Shown here piece after piece: positions 17,688-26,786 of a DNA stretch of 64,000 bases. Location: contig NZ_JASAMB010000001.1 of the NCBI RefSeq assembly GCF_029948125.1, positions 186,001 to 250,000 of the forward strand, read 5' to 3'. The first letter of the stretch is position 1, and each line of letters opens with the position of its first letter. This stretch comes from Catellatospora sp. KI3. GTDB taxonomy: Bacteria > Actinomycetota > Actinomycetes > Mycobacteriales > Micromonosporaceae. The notes under the pieces were generated by a model that saw only the letters and a list, made by a program, of their open reading frames with translations, searched no databases and was not told the DNA's origin. The translations under genes and the position numbers were made by a program.

Positions 17688-18409
17688 CGGCCTGCTCCTT
17701 CAGCGGGGCGAGCGGCGGGTGTCCAGATCGGCGGCGGGGACGGGTCGTGCCGGATCTCGGCGAGCATGTCGCGCAGGCGCAGCATCACCGCGTCGGTCAT
17801 CTCGTTGAGCACCGCCGCGGTCGGCTCGGCGCCCTCCCAGCGGGACAGGTCGACGGGCTCGCCCGCCCAGACCGACACCGGGATCTTCGGGATGAGCCGG
17901 ACCTTCTTGGTACGCGGGTCGAAGATGCGCTCCGGACCCCAGGTGACCACCGGGATCACCGGCGCGCCGGTGAGCAGCGCCAACCGGGCGGTGCCGGTCT
18001 TGCCGCGCATCGGCCACAGGTCGGGCTCCTTGGTGGTGGTGCCCTCGGGGTAGATCACCACGCAGCCGCCCTGCTCGACCGCCTCGACGGCGGCGTCGAG
18101 GGCCTTGACCGCGTCGGCGGTGCCGCGGTGCACCGGGATCTGCTTGCACCAGTGCAGGATCTTTCCGGCGAGCGGGATGCGGAAGACGCTCTCCTTGCCC
18201 AGGAACTGCGGCCAGCGGCCGGAGTCGTACACGTAGTGGGCGGTGGTGAACGGGTCGGCGTGCGACACGTGGTTGACGGCCAGGATCACGCCGCCCTCGG
18301 CCGGGATGTGCTCGAAACCGCGCCAGTCCCGCCGGGTCAGCAGGATCATCGGCGGCTTCACCAGCGACACCGCGAACCGCTGCCAGAAGCCCAGCCTGCG
18401 CCGCGCCAA
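17684..18409 (-). CDS. plsC: 1-acylglycerol-3-phosphate O-acyltransferase (PlsC family)
   Basis: 241-residue membrane-associated acyltransferase in phosphatidic acid synthesis. It contains the HX4D box in [11 protein letters not shown] (about residue 45) and the glycerol-phosphate binding [12 protein letters not shown]. Start choice: a perfect AAGGAGG lies 5 bases before TTG at 18409, so the start is an unusual TTG, giving [11 protein letters not shown]. The frame is open far upstream, but that part is low-complexity shadow of the cofC region. Confidence 0.88.
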   Translation of the reverse strand: MARRRLGFWQRFAVSLVKPPMILLTRRDWRGFEHIPAEGGVILAVNHVSHADPFTTAHYVYDSGRWPQFLGKESVFRIPLAGKILHWCKQIPVHRGTADAVKALDAAVEAVEQGGCVVIYPEGTTTKEPDLWPMRGKTGTARLALLTGAPVIPVVTWGPERIFDPRTKKVRLIPKIPVSVWAGEPVDLSRWEGAEPTAAVLNEMTDAVMLRLRDMLAEIRHDPSPPPIWTPAARPAEGAGR

Positions 18410-18568
18410 CGTAGCCTCCTTCAACACGCCCGCCGCCCCGGCGGACGCCACCGCCGTCGTGGCGCACCAGGGTACGTCACGACCACGTGAGCGCATCATG
18501 TCACGTCCCGGCATACCCGGAACCCGCCCGCCGGTACCGCGACCGGTGCGCCGGGGCGCCAGAATGGC

Positions 18569-19168
18569 ATGGTGCCCGCCCTGCCCGTGACCGTCCTGGT
18601 TCCGCTGAAGCCGCTGGCCGAGGCGAAGACCCGGCTGCGCGGCGCCGAGGCCGACCACGAGGGCCTCGTCCTGGACCTGGCCCGCCGTACGGTCCGCGCC
18701 GCCCGCGCCGCCGCCGGGGTGGCCCGGGTGTACGTGGTCACCCGCGACCGCACCGCCGCCCGCGAGCTGCGCGGCTGCGGCGCCGAGATCGTCGGCGACA
18801 CCGGGCGCGACCTGAACCAGGCCCTGAGCCGGGCCGCCGCCCTGCTGGCCGGGGCCGGGCGGCTGGCGGCGCTGCCGGCCGACCTGCCCGCGCTGCGCCC
18901 CGACGAGTTGGCGCAGGCGCTGGCGCAGGCGGGGCCGGACCGGGCGTTCGTGCCCGACGCGGCCGGGGTCGGCACGGTGCTGCTGGTCAGCGCGGTCGGC
19001 GGCCGCCTGGATCCGAGGTTCGGGCTGGGCTCGGCGGCCGCGCACGAGCTGTCGGGGGCGCGGCGGCTGACCGGGGCGTGGCCGACGCTGCGCCGCGACG
19101 TGGACACGGCCGAGGACCTGGCGGCGGTTCGGGCCTGGGGCCTGCCGTACGCGCGCCCGGCGGCGTAG
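18569..19168 (+). CDS. cofC: 2-phospholactate/phosphoenolpyruvate guanylyltransferase (CofC/FbiD)
   Basis: Activates the phospho-three-carbon acid with GTP in coenzyme F420 synthesis (phosphoenolpyruvate in mycobacteria). 199 residues: VLVPLKPLAEAKTRL at the N-terminus is the nucleotide-binding signature, followed by VVTRD, LPADLPALRPDELAQAL, and FGLGSAAAHELSGA near the C-terminus. An F420-dependent NADP reductase at 37280 shows that the cofactor is used. It is divergent from plsC. Confidence 0.9.
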   Translation: MVPALPVTVLVPLKPLAEAKTRLRGAEADHEGLVLDLARRTVRAARAAAGVARVYVVTRDRTAARELRGCGAEIVGDTGRDLNQALSRAAALLAGAGRLAALPADLPALRPDELAQALAQAGPDRAFVPDAAGVGTVLLVSAVGGRLDPRFGLGSAAAHELSGARRLTGAWPTLRRDVDTAEDLAAVRAWGLPYARPAA

Positions 19169-19178
19169 GTTGGCATCC

Positions 19179-19373
19179 ATGCAGGGCACTGTCGCGACCT
19201 TCGACCCAGATACCCGTTCCGGCACGCTGCTGCTCGACGACGGGACGCCGGTGGCGTTCGACCGGGCCGCGTTCGACGCGTCCGGCCTGCGGCTGCTGCG
19301 GCTGGGTCAGCGGGTCCGGCTGGAGTGGGACGGCGAGCGGCTGCACCGGGTCGCCATACCCACGATGCCGTGA
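19179..19373 (+). CDS. Cold-shock-domain-like small protein
   Basis: 64 residues that follow the cold-shock beta-barrel outline (GTVATFDPDTRSGTLLLDDG, then VAFDRAAF, RLGQRVRLEWDGERL). The aromatic RNP1/RNP2 residues of true Csp proteins are mostly absent, so nucleic-acid binding is uncertain. ATG at 19179 is preferred over TTG at 19170. It lies 10 bp after cofC on the same strand. Confidence 0.75.
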   Translation: MQGTVATFDPDTRSGTLLLDDGTPVAFDRAAFDASGLRLLRLGQRVRLEWDGERLHRVAIPTMP

Positions 19374-19462
19374 CCGACGCCACGGGTTAGGCGGCCCGCG
19401 CGACGGCCGTACGCTGCCATGAGTTCACCCCTCGTTCATGTCGGTCGGGACAGAATTACAGA

Positions 19463-21703
19463 GTGAGCCAGACTCCGCCCCGCCGCCCGCGAAAGACCTC
19501 GGCGTCCGATTCCGTGCCCGCCCAGACCGGGCCGACCATCGCCGAGACGACGACGCCGGACCTGATCGCGCAGGCACAGGCGCCTGCGGATCCGGCCGCG
19601 GTCGCACTGCCCGAGGACCGGTACTTCAACCGCGAGGTCTCCTGGCTCGACTTCAACGCCCGGGTGCTGGCCCTGGCCGAGGACGCCCGGCAGCCGCTGC
19701 TGGAGCGCCTCAAGTTCATGGCGATCTTCGCGAGCAATCTGGACGAGTTCTACATGGTCCGGATCGCGGGGCTGCGCCGCCGCCTGGAGACCGGCCTGCC
19801 GACCCGCGGCGCCGACCAGGTGCCGACCCGGCTGCAGCTGGAGATGGTCGCCGAGCGCAGCTCCGAGCTGGTCGGCGAGCACGCGACCGAGTTCGCCAAG
19901 GTGCTGCGCCCGGCGCTGGCCAAGGCGGGCGTGAGCATCGTCGGCTGGTCTGATCTGGACCGGGGCGAGCGCGAGCAGCTGCGCTCGTACTTCCGCGAGC
20001 ACATCTTCCCGGTGCTGACGCCGCTGGCGTTCGACCCGGCGCACCCGTTCCCGTACATCTCGGGGCTGTCGCTGAACGTGGCGGCGGTGGTGCGCGACCC
20101 GGACACGAACGAGCAGCTGTTCGCCCGGGTCAAGGTGCCCAACAACGTGCCCCGGTTCGTGCAGGTCGACAGCGGTGCCGGCCGGGTGCTGACGGCCGAG
20201 GGCAAGACGGCGTACCGGTTCCTGCCGGTGGAGGAGCTGATCGCGGGCGAGCTGGGGCAGCTGTTCTCCGGCATGGAGGTGGTGGAGCAGCACCTGTTCC
20301 GGGTGACCCGCAACGCCGACGTCGAGATCGACGAGGACCGCGACGAGGACCTGCTGCAGGCGATGGAGCGGGAGCTGGCGCGGCGGCGGTTCGGGCCGCC
20401 GGTGCGGCTGGAGGTGTCGGCGGAGATCTCCGACCACCTGCTGGCCACGCTGGTCACCGAGCTGGAGGTGGACTCACGGGACGTGCTGCGGGTGCCGGGC
20501 CTGCTGGACCTGTCGGGGCTGTGGCAGCTCTACGACGTGGACCGGCCCGACCTCAAGGAGGCGCCGTTCGTCCCGGCCACGCACCCGCGGCTGCGCGACG
20601 GCGAGTCGACCCGCAGCGTCTTCAACATCCTGCGCGACGGCGACATCCTGCTGCACCACCCGTACCACTCGTTCTCCACCAGCGTGCAGCGCTTCATCGA
20701 GCAGGCGGCGGTCGACCCGCACGTGCTGGCCATCAAGCAGACGCTGTACCGCACCTCCGGCGACTCCCCCGTCGTGGACGCGCTGATCACCGCCGCCGAG
20801 GCGGGCAAGCAGGTGGTGGTGCTGGTCGAGGTGAAGGCGCGCTTCGACGAGCGGGCCAACATCGGCTGGGCCCGGATGCTGGAGCGGGCGGGCTGCCACG
20901 TGGTCTACGGCCTGGTGGGCCTGAAGACGCACTGCAAGACGGCGCTGGTGGTGCGCGAGGAGGCCGGCCAGCTGCGCCGCTACTGCCACATCGGCACCGG
21001 CAACTACCACCCCAAGACCGCCCGCATGTACGAGGACTTCGGCCTGCTCACCGCCGATCCGGAGGTCGGCGCCGACCTGACCGACCTGTTCAACACCCTC
21101 ACCGGGTACAGCCGCCAGACGTCGTACCGGCGGCTGATGGTGGCGCCCAACGGGGTCCGGTCGGGCATCATCGAGCGCATCGAGCGCGAGGCGGAGCTGG
21201 CCCGGCAGGGCAAGCCCGCGCTGGTCCAGATCAAGGTGAACTCGCTCGTCGACGAGCAGGTCATCGACGCGCTCTACCGGGCGTCGCAGGCCGGGGTGCG
21301 GGTGGACCTGTTCATCCGGGGCATGGTCGCGCTCAAGCCGGGGGTGCCGGGCCTGTCGGACAACATCCGGGTGCGCTCGGTGCTGGGCCGGTTCCTGGAG
21401 CACTCGCGGCTGTTCCGGTTCGGCGCGGGCGACCCGCGTACCGGCCGGGGCCGCGCGGAGTTCTGGATCGGCTCGGCCGACATCATGCACCGCAACCTGG
21501 ACCGCCGGGTGGAGGCGCTGATCCAGGTCACCGACAGCGCGGCCCGCAACGAGCTGGCCGACCTGATGGACGCCGCGATGTCCGACGGCACGGAGACGTT
21601 CGAGCTGGCGCCCGACGGCGCCTGGACCCGCCACATCTCCACTTCGGAACACCCCCGCGTAGACCTCCAGCTGGCCCTCCTCAACCGCGTCCTCAAGCGC
21701 TGA
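19463..21703 (+). CDS. ppk: Polyphosphate kinase 1
   Basis: Makes and uses inorganic polyphosphate from ATP. The 746-residue protein has a variable Ala/Pro N-terminus, then the PPK N domain ([20 protein letters not shown]), and two phospholipase-D-like catalytic domains. Active-site features are [26 protein letters not shown], the histidine of [29 protein letters not shown] and the second-site [14 protein letters not shown] start at 19463. It is followed by a CHAD-domain gene. Confidence 0.97.
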   Translation: MSQTPPRRPRKTSASDSVPAQTGPTIAETTTPDLIAQAQAPADPAAVALPEDRYFNREVSWLDFNARVLALAEDARQPLLERLKFMAIFASNLDEFYMVRIAGLRRRLETGLPTRGADQVPTRLQLEMVAERSSELVGEHATEFAKVLRPALAKAGVSIVGWSDLDRGEREQLRSYFREHIFPVLTPLAFDPAHPFPYISGLSLNVAAVVRDPDTNEQLFARVKVPNNVPRFVQVDSGAGRVLTAEGKTAYRFLPVEELIAGELGQLFSGMEVVEQHLFRVTRNADVEIDEDRDEDLLQAMERELARRRFGPPVRLEVSAEISDHLLATLVTELEVDSRDVLRVPGLLDLSGLWQLYDVDRPDLKEAPFVPATHPRLRDGESTRSVFNILRDGDILLHHPYHSFSTSVQRFIEQAAVDPHVLAIKQTLYRTSGDSPVVDALITAAEAGKQVVVLVEVKARFDERANIGWARMLERAGCHVVYGLVGLKTHCKTALVVREEAGQLRRYCHIGTGNYHPKTARMYEDFGLLTADPEVGADLTDLFNTLTGYSRQTSYRRLMVAPNGVRSGIIERIEREAELARQGKPALVQIKVNSLVDEQVIDALYRASQAGVRVDLFIRGMVALKPGVPGLSDNIRVRSVLGRFLEHSRLFRFGAGDPRTGRGRAEFWIGSADIMHRNLDRRVEALIQVTDSAARNELADLMDAAMSDGTETFELAPDGAWTRHISTSEHPRVDLQLALLNRVLKR

Positions 21704-21717
21704 AGCGCCGGGTCGAC

Positions 21718-21770
21718 TTGCCGGGCAATCGGGCGTAACCGGCCCCAAGATTCGCCCGACTGCCCGGCAA
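21718..21770. repeat. Palindrome after ppk
   Basis: TTGCCGGGCAATCGGGCG and its inverted copy (one mismatch) flank a 17-base spacer, beginning 14 bp after the ppk stop. Likely a transcription-terminating hairpin of the same general design as families B and C. Only this copy was seen here. Confidence 0.7.
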
Positions 21771-21815
21771 CTTCGGCGGCGCGGGGGCACCGGGCTCACG
21801 GGCTAGGCTTGGCGC

Positions 21816-22682
21816 ATGGCCGGTGAGGCCGCAGCGGGGCTGGTCACGGCGGCCGTGCGCAGGTCCGTGGCGCAGATCCTGACCCACGAGCCGCTGGTAC
21901 GGCTGGACGCGCCGCTGCCCGGCGGGGACTCCCCGGTGCACCGGATGCGGGTCGGCTGCCGTCGGCTGCGCTCGGATCTGCGTACCTTCGCACCGCTGCT
22001 GGACCAGCGCTGGTCCAGCCCGCTGCGCGCCGAACTGCGCTGGCTGGCCGGGCTGCTCGGCGGTGCCCGCGACGCCGAGGTGCAGCGGGCCCGGCTCTGG
22101 TCGACCGCGGCCGCCGATCCGGCGCACCCGCTGGACCCGGCCGACGTGGCGGCCCTGGACAGGCTGCTGGCGGCCCGGCGGGCGGCCGCCTACGACGAGG
22201 TGCTGGCCGGGCTGGACACCGCCCGGTACGCGGCGCTGGCCGAGCGGCTGGCCGCCGCGAGCGCGCACGTCCCGCTGTCCGACGCCGCGTTCGTGCCGGT
22301 CAGCCCGGCGAAGTCGGTCCGGCGCCCGCTGCGCCACCTGCGCCGCGGCCGCCACGGTGCCCCCGCCGCCCGGGACCTGACCGCCTCCTCGCCCGATGTG
22401 GACTGGCACGGCGTACGCATCAGCGCCAAGCGCGCCCGCTACGCCGCGGAGGCCGCCGGACTCCGCCGCCGCGCCAGGGTGCTCGCCGAGCTGCAGGACC
22501 TGCTCGGCGAGCACCAGGACGCCGTCGTCGCCGCGGCACTGTGGCAGCGGCTGGGGCGCGAGCATGGCGCGCTGGCGGTGGCGTGCGGGCGCCTCGCGGA
22601 GCGCGAGTTCGCCGCCGCCCGCGCCGTCCGCACCCGCTACCTGCGTAAGGAAGGGACCCTTCTTATCGCTTTCCGTAGGTGA
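21816..22682 (+). CDS. CHAD domain protein (polyphosphate-binding)
   Basis: 288 residues of the alpha-helical CHAD domain, rich in conserved His, Arg and Lys (PVHRMRVGCRRLRSDLRTF; WHGVRISAKRARYAAEA; LAELQDLLGEHQDAVVAA). CHAD domains bind polyphosphate granules, which fits the position directly after ppk. The last residues (RKEGTLLIAFRR) and the stop codon are encoded by repeat family B copy 1, so the natural C-terminus was replaced or extended by the repeat. Confidence 0.88.
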   Translation: MAGEAAAGLVTAAVRRSVAQILTHEPLVRLDAPLPGGDSPVHRMRVGCRRLRSDLRTFAPLLDQRWSSPLRAELRWLAGLLGGARDAEVQRARLWSTAAADPAHPLDPADVAALDRLLAARRAAAYDEVLAGLDTARYAALAERLAAASAHVPLSDAAFVPVSPAKSVRRPLRHLRRGRHGAPAARDLTASSPDVDWHGVRISAKRARYAAEAAGLRRRARVLAELQDLLGEHQDAVVAAALWQRLGREHGALAVACGRLAEREFAAARAVRTRYLRKEGTLLIAFRR

Positions 22683-22697
22683 AGGGACCCTTCCTAA
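22646..22697 (+). repeat. Palindromic repeat family B, copy 1 (inside the CHAD gene end)
   Basis: Two short dyads, GAAGGGACCCTTC, are separated by an asymmetric spacer that contains TTATCGCTTTCCGTAG. The arms can also pair with each other. It overlaps the last 12 codons and stop of the CHAD gene and lies between it and the convergent doxX gene. Other copies are at 36130, 52443, 55203, 61086 and 62266. Confidence 0.92.
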
Positions 22698-22725
22698 CCG
22701 CCGGAGGCGGGCGTGGCCGCAGCCG

Positions 22726-23085
22726 TCAGAAGCGGCCGACGGCGACGAAGACGGCCAGCGCGGCCAGCACGATGTTGAACACGATGGCCGGGTACTCCTT
22801 GCGGCGCAGGTGCGCCAGGGCGGCGCCGACCATCACGGCGGCCAGGGCGACGGCGGCGATGGGGGTCAGCACCGGCGCGATCCCGGTGGCCCACGGCGCG
22901 ATCAGGCCGATGCCGCCGAGTATCTCGCTGACGCCGATGAGCTTGACCATGCCGGCCGAGTAGTCGTCGACCCAGTTGAGGTTCTTGGCGCGCAGCGCCT
23001 CCTTGGGCTGGGTGGCCTTCAGCAGGCCGGCGGCCAGGAAGGCCAGGCCGAGCAGGATCTGCACGATCCAAAGGGCGATGTTCAC
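22726..23085 (-). CDS. DoxX family membrane protein
   Basis: 119 residues with four transmembrane helices (ALWIVQILLGLAFLAAGLLKA; MVKLIGVSEILGGIGLIAPWA; VLTPIAAVALAAVMVGAALAHL; IVFNIVLAALAVFVAVG), the layout of the DoxX/SURF4-like family. The function of single-gene DoxX proteins is unclear; some act in redox stress complexes. GTG at 23085 has GGAGAG 5 bases upstream. It is divergent from a TetR regulator that may control it. Confidence 0.82.
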   Translation of the reverse strand: MNIALWIVQILLGLAFLAAGLLKATQPKEALRAKNLNWVDDYSAGMVKLIGVSEILGGIGLIAPWATGIAPVLTPIAAVALAAVMVGAALAHLRRKEYPAIVFNIVLAALAVFVAVGRF

Positions 23086-23179
23086 AGGGGCTCTCCTAAA
23101 CGGTGGATCTCCTCCACTTACTGCTCCGGGACGGTAGCACCAACCGGAGGCCGGCCTCCAGTCCTGTACCCTGGTGATC

Positions 23180-23842
23180 ATGGAGAGCAATCCGCTGCGC
23201 GCCGACGCCGCCCGCAACCGCGAGCGCATCGTCACCGCCGCCTGCGAGCTGTTCGCCGAGCGGGGGCTGGACGTGCCGCTGGAGGAGGTCGCGGGGCGGG
23301 CCGGGGTCGGCATCGCCACGCTGTACCGCCGCTTCCCCACCCGCGACGAGCTGACGGCCGCCGCGGCGAGCACGAAGATCGAGCAGTACGAGCAGGCGCT
23401 GCGCGAGGCCCGGACCGCCCCCGACGCCTGGACCGGCTTCAGCGCGTACGTCACCGCGGTCTGCGCCATGCAGGCGGCCGACGGCGGACTGGCCGATGTG
23501 CTCACCATGAGCTTCCCCGGTGCGCGGGAGTTCGAGCAGCGCCGGATCGCGCTGCACCGCGGCTTCACCGAACTCGTGGCGGCCGCCAAGGCCGAGGGCA
23601 CCCTGCGCGAGGACTACGTGGCCGAGGATCTGCCGCTGCTGCTGATGGCCAACGCCGGGGTGCTGCGCGGCACCGCCGGGGCCGCCCCGAAGGCGTGGCA
23701 GCGACTGGTGGCCTACCTGCTGCAGGCGTTCCGGGCCGGGGACCGGGTCGATCCCCTGCCCGCGCCGCCGACCCCGCGCCAGACGTACCGCGCCATGCTG
23801 CGCATCTCCGGCTGCCAGGGCAGATCCCAGCCGCCGCGGTAG
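23180..23842 (+). CDS. TetR family transcriptional regulator
   Basis: 220 residues. The N-terminal helix-turn-helix covers about residues 10-56 (RNRERIVTAACELFAERG, VAGRAGVGIATLYRRFPTRDEL), followed by an all-helical ligand domain. ATG at 23180 is preferred to the in-frame GTG at 23174. The gene lies divergently next to doxX with a 94-bp gap, the usual layout for autoregulation and control of the neighbour. The ligand is unknown. Confidence 0.88.
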   Translation: MESNPLRADAARNRERIVTAACELFAERGLDVPLEEVAGRAGVGIATLYRRFPTRDELTAAAASTKIEQYEQALREARTAPDAWTGFSAYVTAVCAMQAADGGLADVLTMSFPGAREFEQRRIALHRGFTELVAAAKAEGTLREDYVAEDLPLLLMANAGVLRGTAGAAPKAWQRLVAYLLQAFRAGDRVDPLPAPPTPRQTYRAMLRISGCQGRSQPPR

Positions 23843-23852
23843 CGGCACGGAA

Positions 23853-23892
23853 AGGCGAGCGCCCACCCGGGGGTCCGGGCGGGCGCTCGCCT
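23853..23892. terminator. Bidirectional terminator between tetR and hupB
   Basis: A long stem (AGGCGAGCGCCC paired with GGGCGCTCGCCT, extended by an inner CCGG-rich stem) sits 11 bp after the tetR-type stop and 19 bp from the convergent hupB stop. Confidence 0.8.
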
Positions 23893-23910
23893 GTGGTCGT
23901 ACGCGTCGGG

Positions 23911-24486
23911 TCAGCTCTTCTTGGCGGCCTTCTTGGCCGGCGCCTTCTTCGCGGTCGCCTTGGCGGTCACGGTCTTCTTCGCCGCCGCCGTGGTCTTCGC
24001 CGCCGCCGCCGTCTTGGCCGGGGCCTTCTTGGCCGTGGTCGCCTTCGCGGCGGCGGTCGCCTTGGTCGCCGTGCTCTTGGTCGCCGCCTTCTTGGCCGGA
24101 GCGGTCTTCGCGGCGGCGGTGGCCTTGCTGGCCGGGCGGGTCGCGGCGGCGGTGGTCTTCTTCGCCGCGGCCTTGGCCGCCGTCTTCTTGGCCGGAGCGG
24201 CGACCTTGCCGACCGCCACGGTGTCCTTGAAGCCCGCGCCGGGACGGAATGCCGGGACCGACGTCTTCTTCACCTTGACGGCCTCGCCGGTACGCGGGTT
24301 GCGCGCCATCCGCGCGGCACGGGCCCGCTTCTCGAAGACACCGAAGCCGGTCAGCGAGACCTTGTCGCCCTTGGTGACCGCGTTCTGGATCTCGGTGAGC
24401 GTGGCCTCCAGCACGGCCGCGGCGGTCCGCTTGTCGGTGACGTTCGGGTGAGCGGCGATCGCGTCGATCAGCTCTGTCTTGTTCAC
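23911..24486 (-). CDS. hupB: HU-family DNA-binding protein with Lys/Ala-rich C-terminal tail
   Basis: 191 residues. Residues 1-90 are a normal HU domain ([63 protein letters not shown]). From about residue 100 the tail is made of AAKKT/PAKKA repeats like histone H1, the actinobacterial HupB form. It compacts and protects the nucleoid. GTG at 24486 has GGAGGA upstream; the frame open to 24528 lacks family sequence. Confidence 0.95.
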   Translation of the reverse strand: MNKTELIDAIAAHPNVTDKRTAAAVLEATLTEIQNAVTKGDKVSLTGFGVFEKRARAARMARNPRTGEAVKVKKTSVPAFRPGAGFKDTVAVGKVAAPAKKTAAKAAAKKTTAAATRPASKATAAAKTAPAKKAATKSTATKATAAAKATTAKKAPAKTAAAAKTTAAAKKTVTAKATAKKAPAKKAAKKS

Positions 24487-24604
24487 GGATTCCTCCCGTA
24501 TAGGTACTACTGGACTTATAACAGTCATTCTGTGCGCACAGTAGGCCCAACGTCAGCAATATGCCAACAGGAGGGTGAAAAACCACCTATGTGTCGCAAC
24601 GCAG

Positions 24605-24640
24605 AAATGCCCCCGACCGTGTAACCGGTCGGGGGCATTT
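24605..24640 (-). terminator. Terminator after leuD
   Basis: A perfect 15-bp inverted repeat (AAATGCCCCCGACCG with its complement around a 6-base loop) lies 68 bp past the leuD stop and before the hupB promoter region. Confidence 0.8.
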
Positions 24641-24707
24641 CCCGTTGCTGTCACTCTTCATCACCCGGGTACGACCCGGAAAACGCCCTGATTAAGGGCC
24701 TATGGCC

Positions 24708-25295
24708 TCAGCCGACCAGCACTCCGAAAGAGGGACGCCGGGTCTCGAACTCGGCGATCGCATCCTCGTGCCGCAGCGTGAGTCCGATGTCGTCCAAGCC
24801 TTCCAGCAGGCGCCAGCGGCTGAAGTCGTCCAGCGCGAACGCCCACGAGTGGCCGCCCGCCCGGACCTCCCGCGCCTCCAGATCCACCTCGATCTGGACC
24901 GCCGGGTCGGCCTCGACCAGGGCCCACAGCGCCTCCACCGCCTCCTGCGGCAGCTCCACCGTCAGCAGGCCCTGCTTGAGGGAGTTGCCGCGGAAGATGT
25001 CGCCGTAGCGCGGGGAGATGACGACCCGGAAGCCGTAGTCGTTCAGGGCCCAGACCGCGTGCTCGCGCGACGACCCGGTGCCGAACTCCGGCCCGGCCAC
25101 CAGGATCGAGGCCCCGGTGTAGACCGGGTTGTTGAGCACGAACGACGGGTCCTCGCGCCAGGCGCTGAACAGGCCGTCCTCGAAGCCGGTCCGGGTGACC
25201 CGCTTCAGGTACACCGCCGGGATGATCTGGTCGGTGTCCACGTTGGACCGCCGCAGCGGCACCGCGGTGCCGGTGTGCACGGTGAACTTCTCCAT
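24708..25295 (-). CDS. leuD: 3-isopropylmalate dehydratase small subunit
   Basis: Swivelling-domain subunit of isopropylmalate isomerase in leucine synthesis; it pairs with LeuC. 195 residues with [44 protein letters not shown] and [11 protein letters not shown], all diagnostic. It lies 15 bp after leuC in one operon. Confidence 0.97.
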   Translation of the reverse strand: MEKFTVHTGTAVPLRRSNVDTDQIIPAVYLKRVTRTGFEDGLFSAWREDPSFVLNNPVYTGASILVAGPEFGTGSSREHAVWALNDYGFRVVISPRYGDIFRGNSLKQGLLTVELPQEAVEALWALVEADPAVQIEVDLEAREVRAGGHSWAFALDDFSRWRLLEGLDDIGLTLRHEDAIAEFETRRPSFGVLVG

Positions 25296-25310
25296 GGTCA
25301 GCCTCTCGGA

Positions 25311-26720
25311 TCAGGCCGCGGCGGGCGCGAGGTCGGCGGGCGCGGACAGGTGGCCGGTCACGGCGGTCGCCGCGGCCACGGCCGGGGACACCAGGTGGGT
25401 ACGGCCGCCCTTGCCCTGCCGCCCCTCGAAGTTGCGGTTCGAGGTGGACGCCGACCGCTGCCCCGGGGACAGGGTGTCGGGGTTCATGCCCAGGCACATC
25501 GAGCACCCGGCGAAGCGCCACTCCGCTCCCGCGGCGGTGAACACCTCGTGCAGGCCCTCCTGCTCGGCCTGCTCGCGCACGGCCGCCGAACCGGGCACCA
25601 CCAGCATCCGTACGCCGTCGGCGACGTGGCGGCCGCGCAGCACCTCGGCGGCGGTGCGCAGGTCCTCCAGGCGGCCGTTGGTGCACGAGCCCACGAACAC
25701 GACGTCGACGTTCACGTCGCGCAGGGCCTGGCCCGGCTGCAGGTCCATGTACTCCAGGGCCCGGCGGGCCGCGGCGCGCTCGGACTCGCTGCCGAACGAC
25801 TCCGGGTCCGGCACGCTGCTGTCCAGCGAGGCGCCCTGGCCGGGGTTGGTGCCCCAGGTCACGAACGGCGTCAGCGACGAGGCGTCGAGGAAGACCTCCT
25901 TGTCGAAGACCGCGTCCGGGTCGGTCGCCAGCGTGCGCCAGTAGGCCACCGCGTCGTCCCAGGCCTGGCCCTTCGGCGCGAAGGTGCGCCCCTCCAGCCA
26001 GGCGAACGTGGTCTCGTCCGGCGCGATCAGGCCGGCCTTGGCGCCCCACTCGATGGACATGTTGGAGACGGTCATCCGCCCCTCCATGCTCAGCTTCTCG
26101 ATGGCCGGGCCGCGGTACTCCACCACGTAGCCGCGGCCGCCGCCGGTGCCCTCCTGGGTGATCAGGGCCAGGATCAGGTCCTTGGCCGAGACGCCCTCGG
26201 GCAGCTCGCCGGTGACGGTGACCGCCATCTGCTTGGGCGTGGACTGCGGCAGCGTCTGGGTGGCCAGCACGTGCTCCACCTCGGAGGTGCCGATGCCGAA
26301 CGCCAGCGCGCCGAAGGCGCCGTGGGTCGAGGTGTGCGAGTCGCCGCAGACGATGGTCATGCCCGGCTGGGTCAGGCCCTGCTGCGGTCCCATCACGTGG
26401 ACGACGCCCTGCTGCGGGTCGCCGAGCGGGTGCAGTTTCACGCCGAATTCGGCGCAGTTACGGCGCAGGGTCTCGATCTGCGTACGCGACACCGGGTCGC
26501 TGATGGTCAGCAGATTGTCGGTCGGCGTGTTGTGGTCCTCGGTCGCGATCGTCAAATCGGGCCGGCGCACCGCACGTCCGGCCAGCCTGAGGCCGTCGAA
26601 GGCCTGCGGGCTGGTCACCTCATGCAGCAGATGAAGATCGATATAGAGGAGGTCCGGCTCGCCACTGGCTTGGCGTACCACGTGTGCGTCCCAGACCTTC
26701 TGGGCAAGGGTCCTGCTCAC
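25311..26720 (-). CDS. leuC: 3-isopropylmalate dehydratase large subunit
   Basis: Iron-sulfur aconitase-family subunit of 469 residues that isomerises 2- to 3-isopropylmalate. Cluster cysteines are in GSCTNGR and [25 protein letters not shown] and [30 protein letters not shown] are family signatures. GTG at 26720 has GGGAGA upstream. The open frame extends far upstream, but only as a shadow of the iclR gene. Confidence 0.97.
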   Translation of the reverse strand: MSRTLAQKVWDAHVVRQASGEPDLLYIDLHLLHEVTSPQAFDGLRLAGRAVRRPDLTIATEDHNTPTDNLLTISDPVSRTQIETLRRNCAEFGVKLHPLGDPQQGVVHVMGPQQGLTQPGMTIVCGDSHTSTHGAFGALAFGIGTSEVEHVLATQTLPQSTPKQMAVTVTGELPEGVSAKDLILALITQEGTGGGRGYVVEYRGPAIEKLSMEGRMTVSNMSIEWGAKAGLIAPDETTFAWLEGRTFAPKGQAWDDAVAYWRTLATDPDAVFDKEVFLDASSLTPFVTWGTNPGQGASLDSSVPDPESFGSESERAAARRALEYMDLQPGQALRDVNVDVVFVGSCTNGRLEDLRTAAEVLRGRHVADGVRMLVVPGSAAVREQAEQEGLHEVFTAAGAEWRFAGCSMCLGMNPDTLSPGQRSASTSNRNFEGRQGKGGRTHLVSPAVAAATAVTGHLSAPADLAPAAA

Positions 26721-26786
26721 TGGGTGTCTCCCACCATCTGGACATCCCGCATCTTGGGAGGTATGTTTCGGTCTGTGGGACACAGT
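26721..26786. promoter_or_regulatory. Divergent promoter/operator of leuCD and the IclR regulator
   Basis: A 66-bp gap shared by two divergent starts. It contains CTCCCACC and TTGGGAGG, which form an interrupted dyad, and AT-rich TATGTTTCGG. The known NdgR-type regulators bind the leuC upstream region, so this gap is the expected operator. Confidence 0.55.

Noticed and set aside
24641-24707. Leucine attenuator or T-box in the leu region
   Set aside because: No run of leucine codons in a short leader and no T-box sequence was found upstream of leuC or leuB/ilvE.
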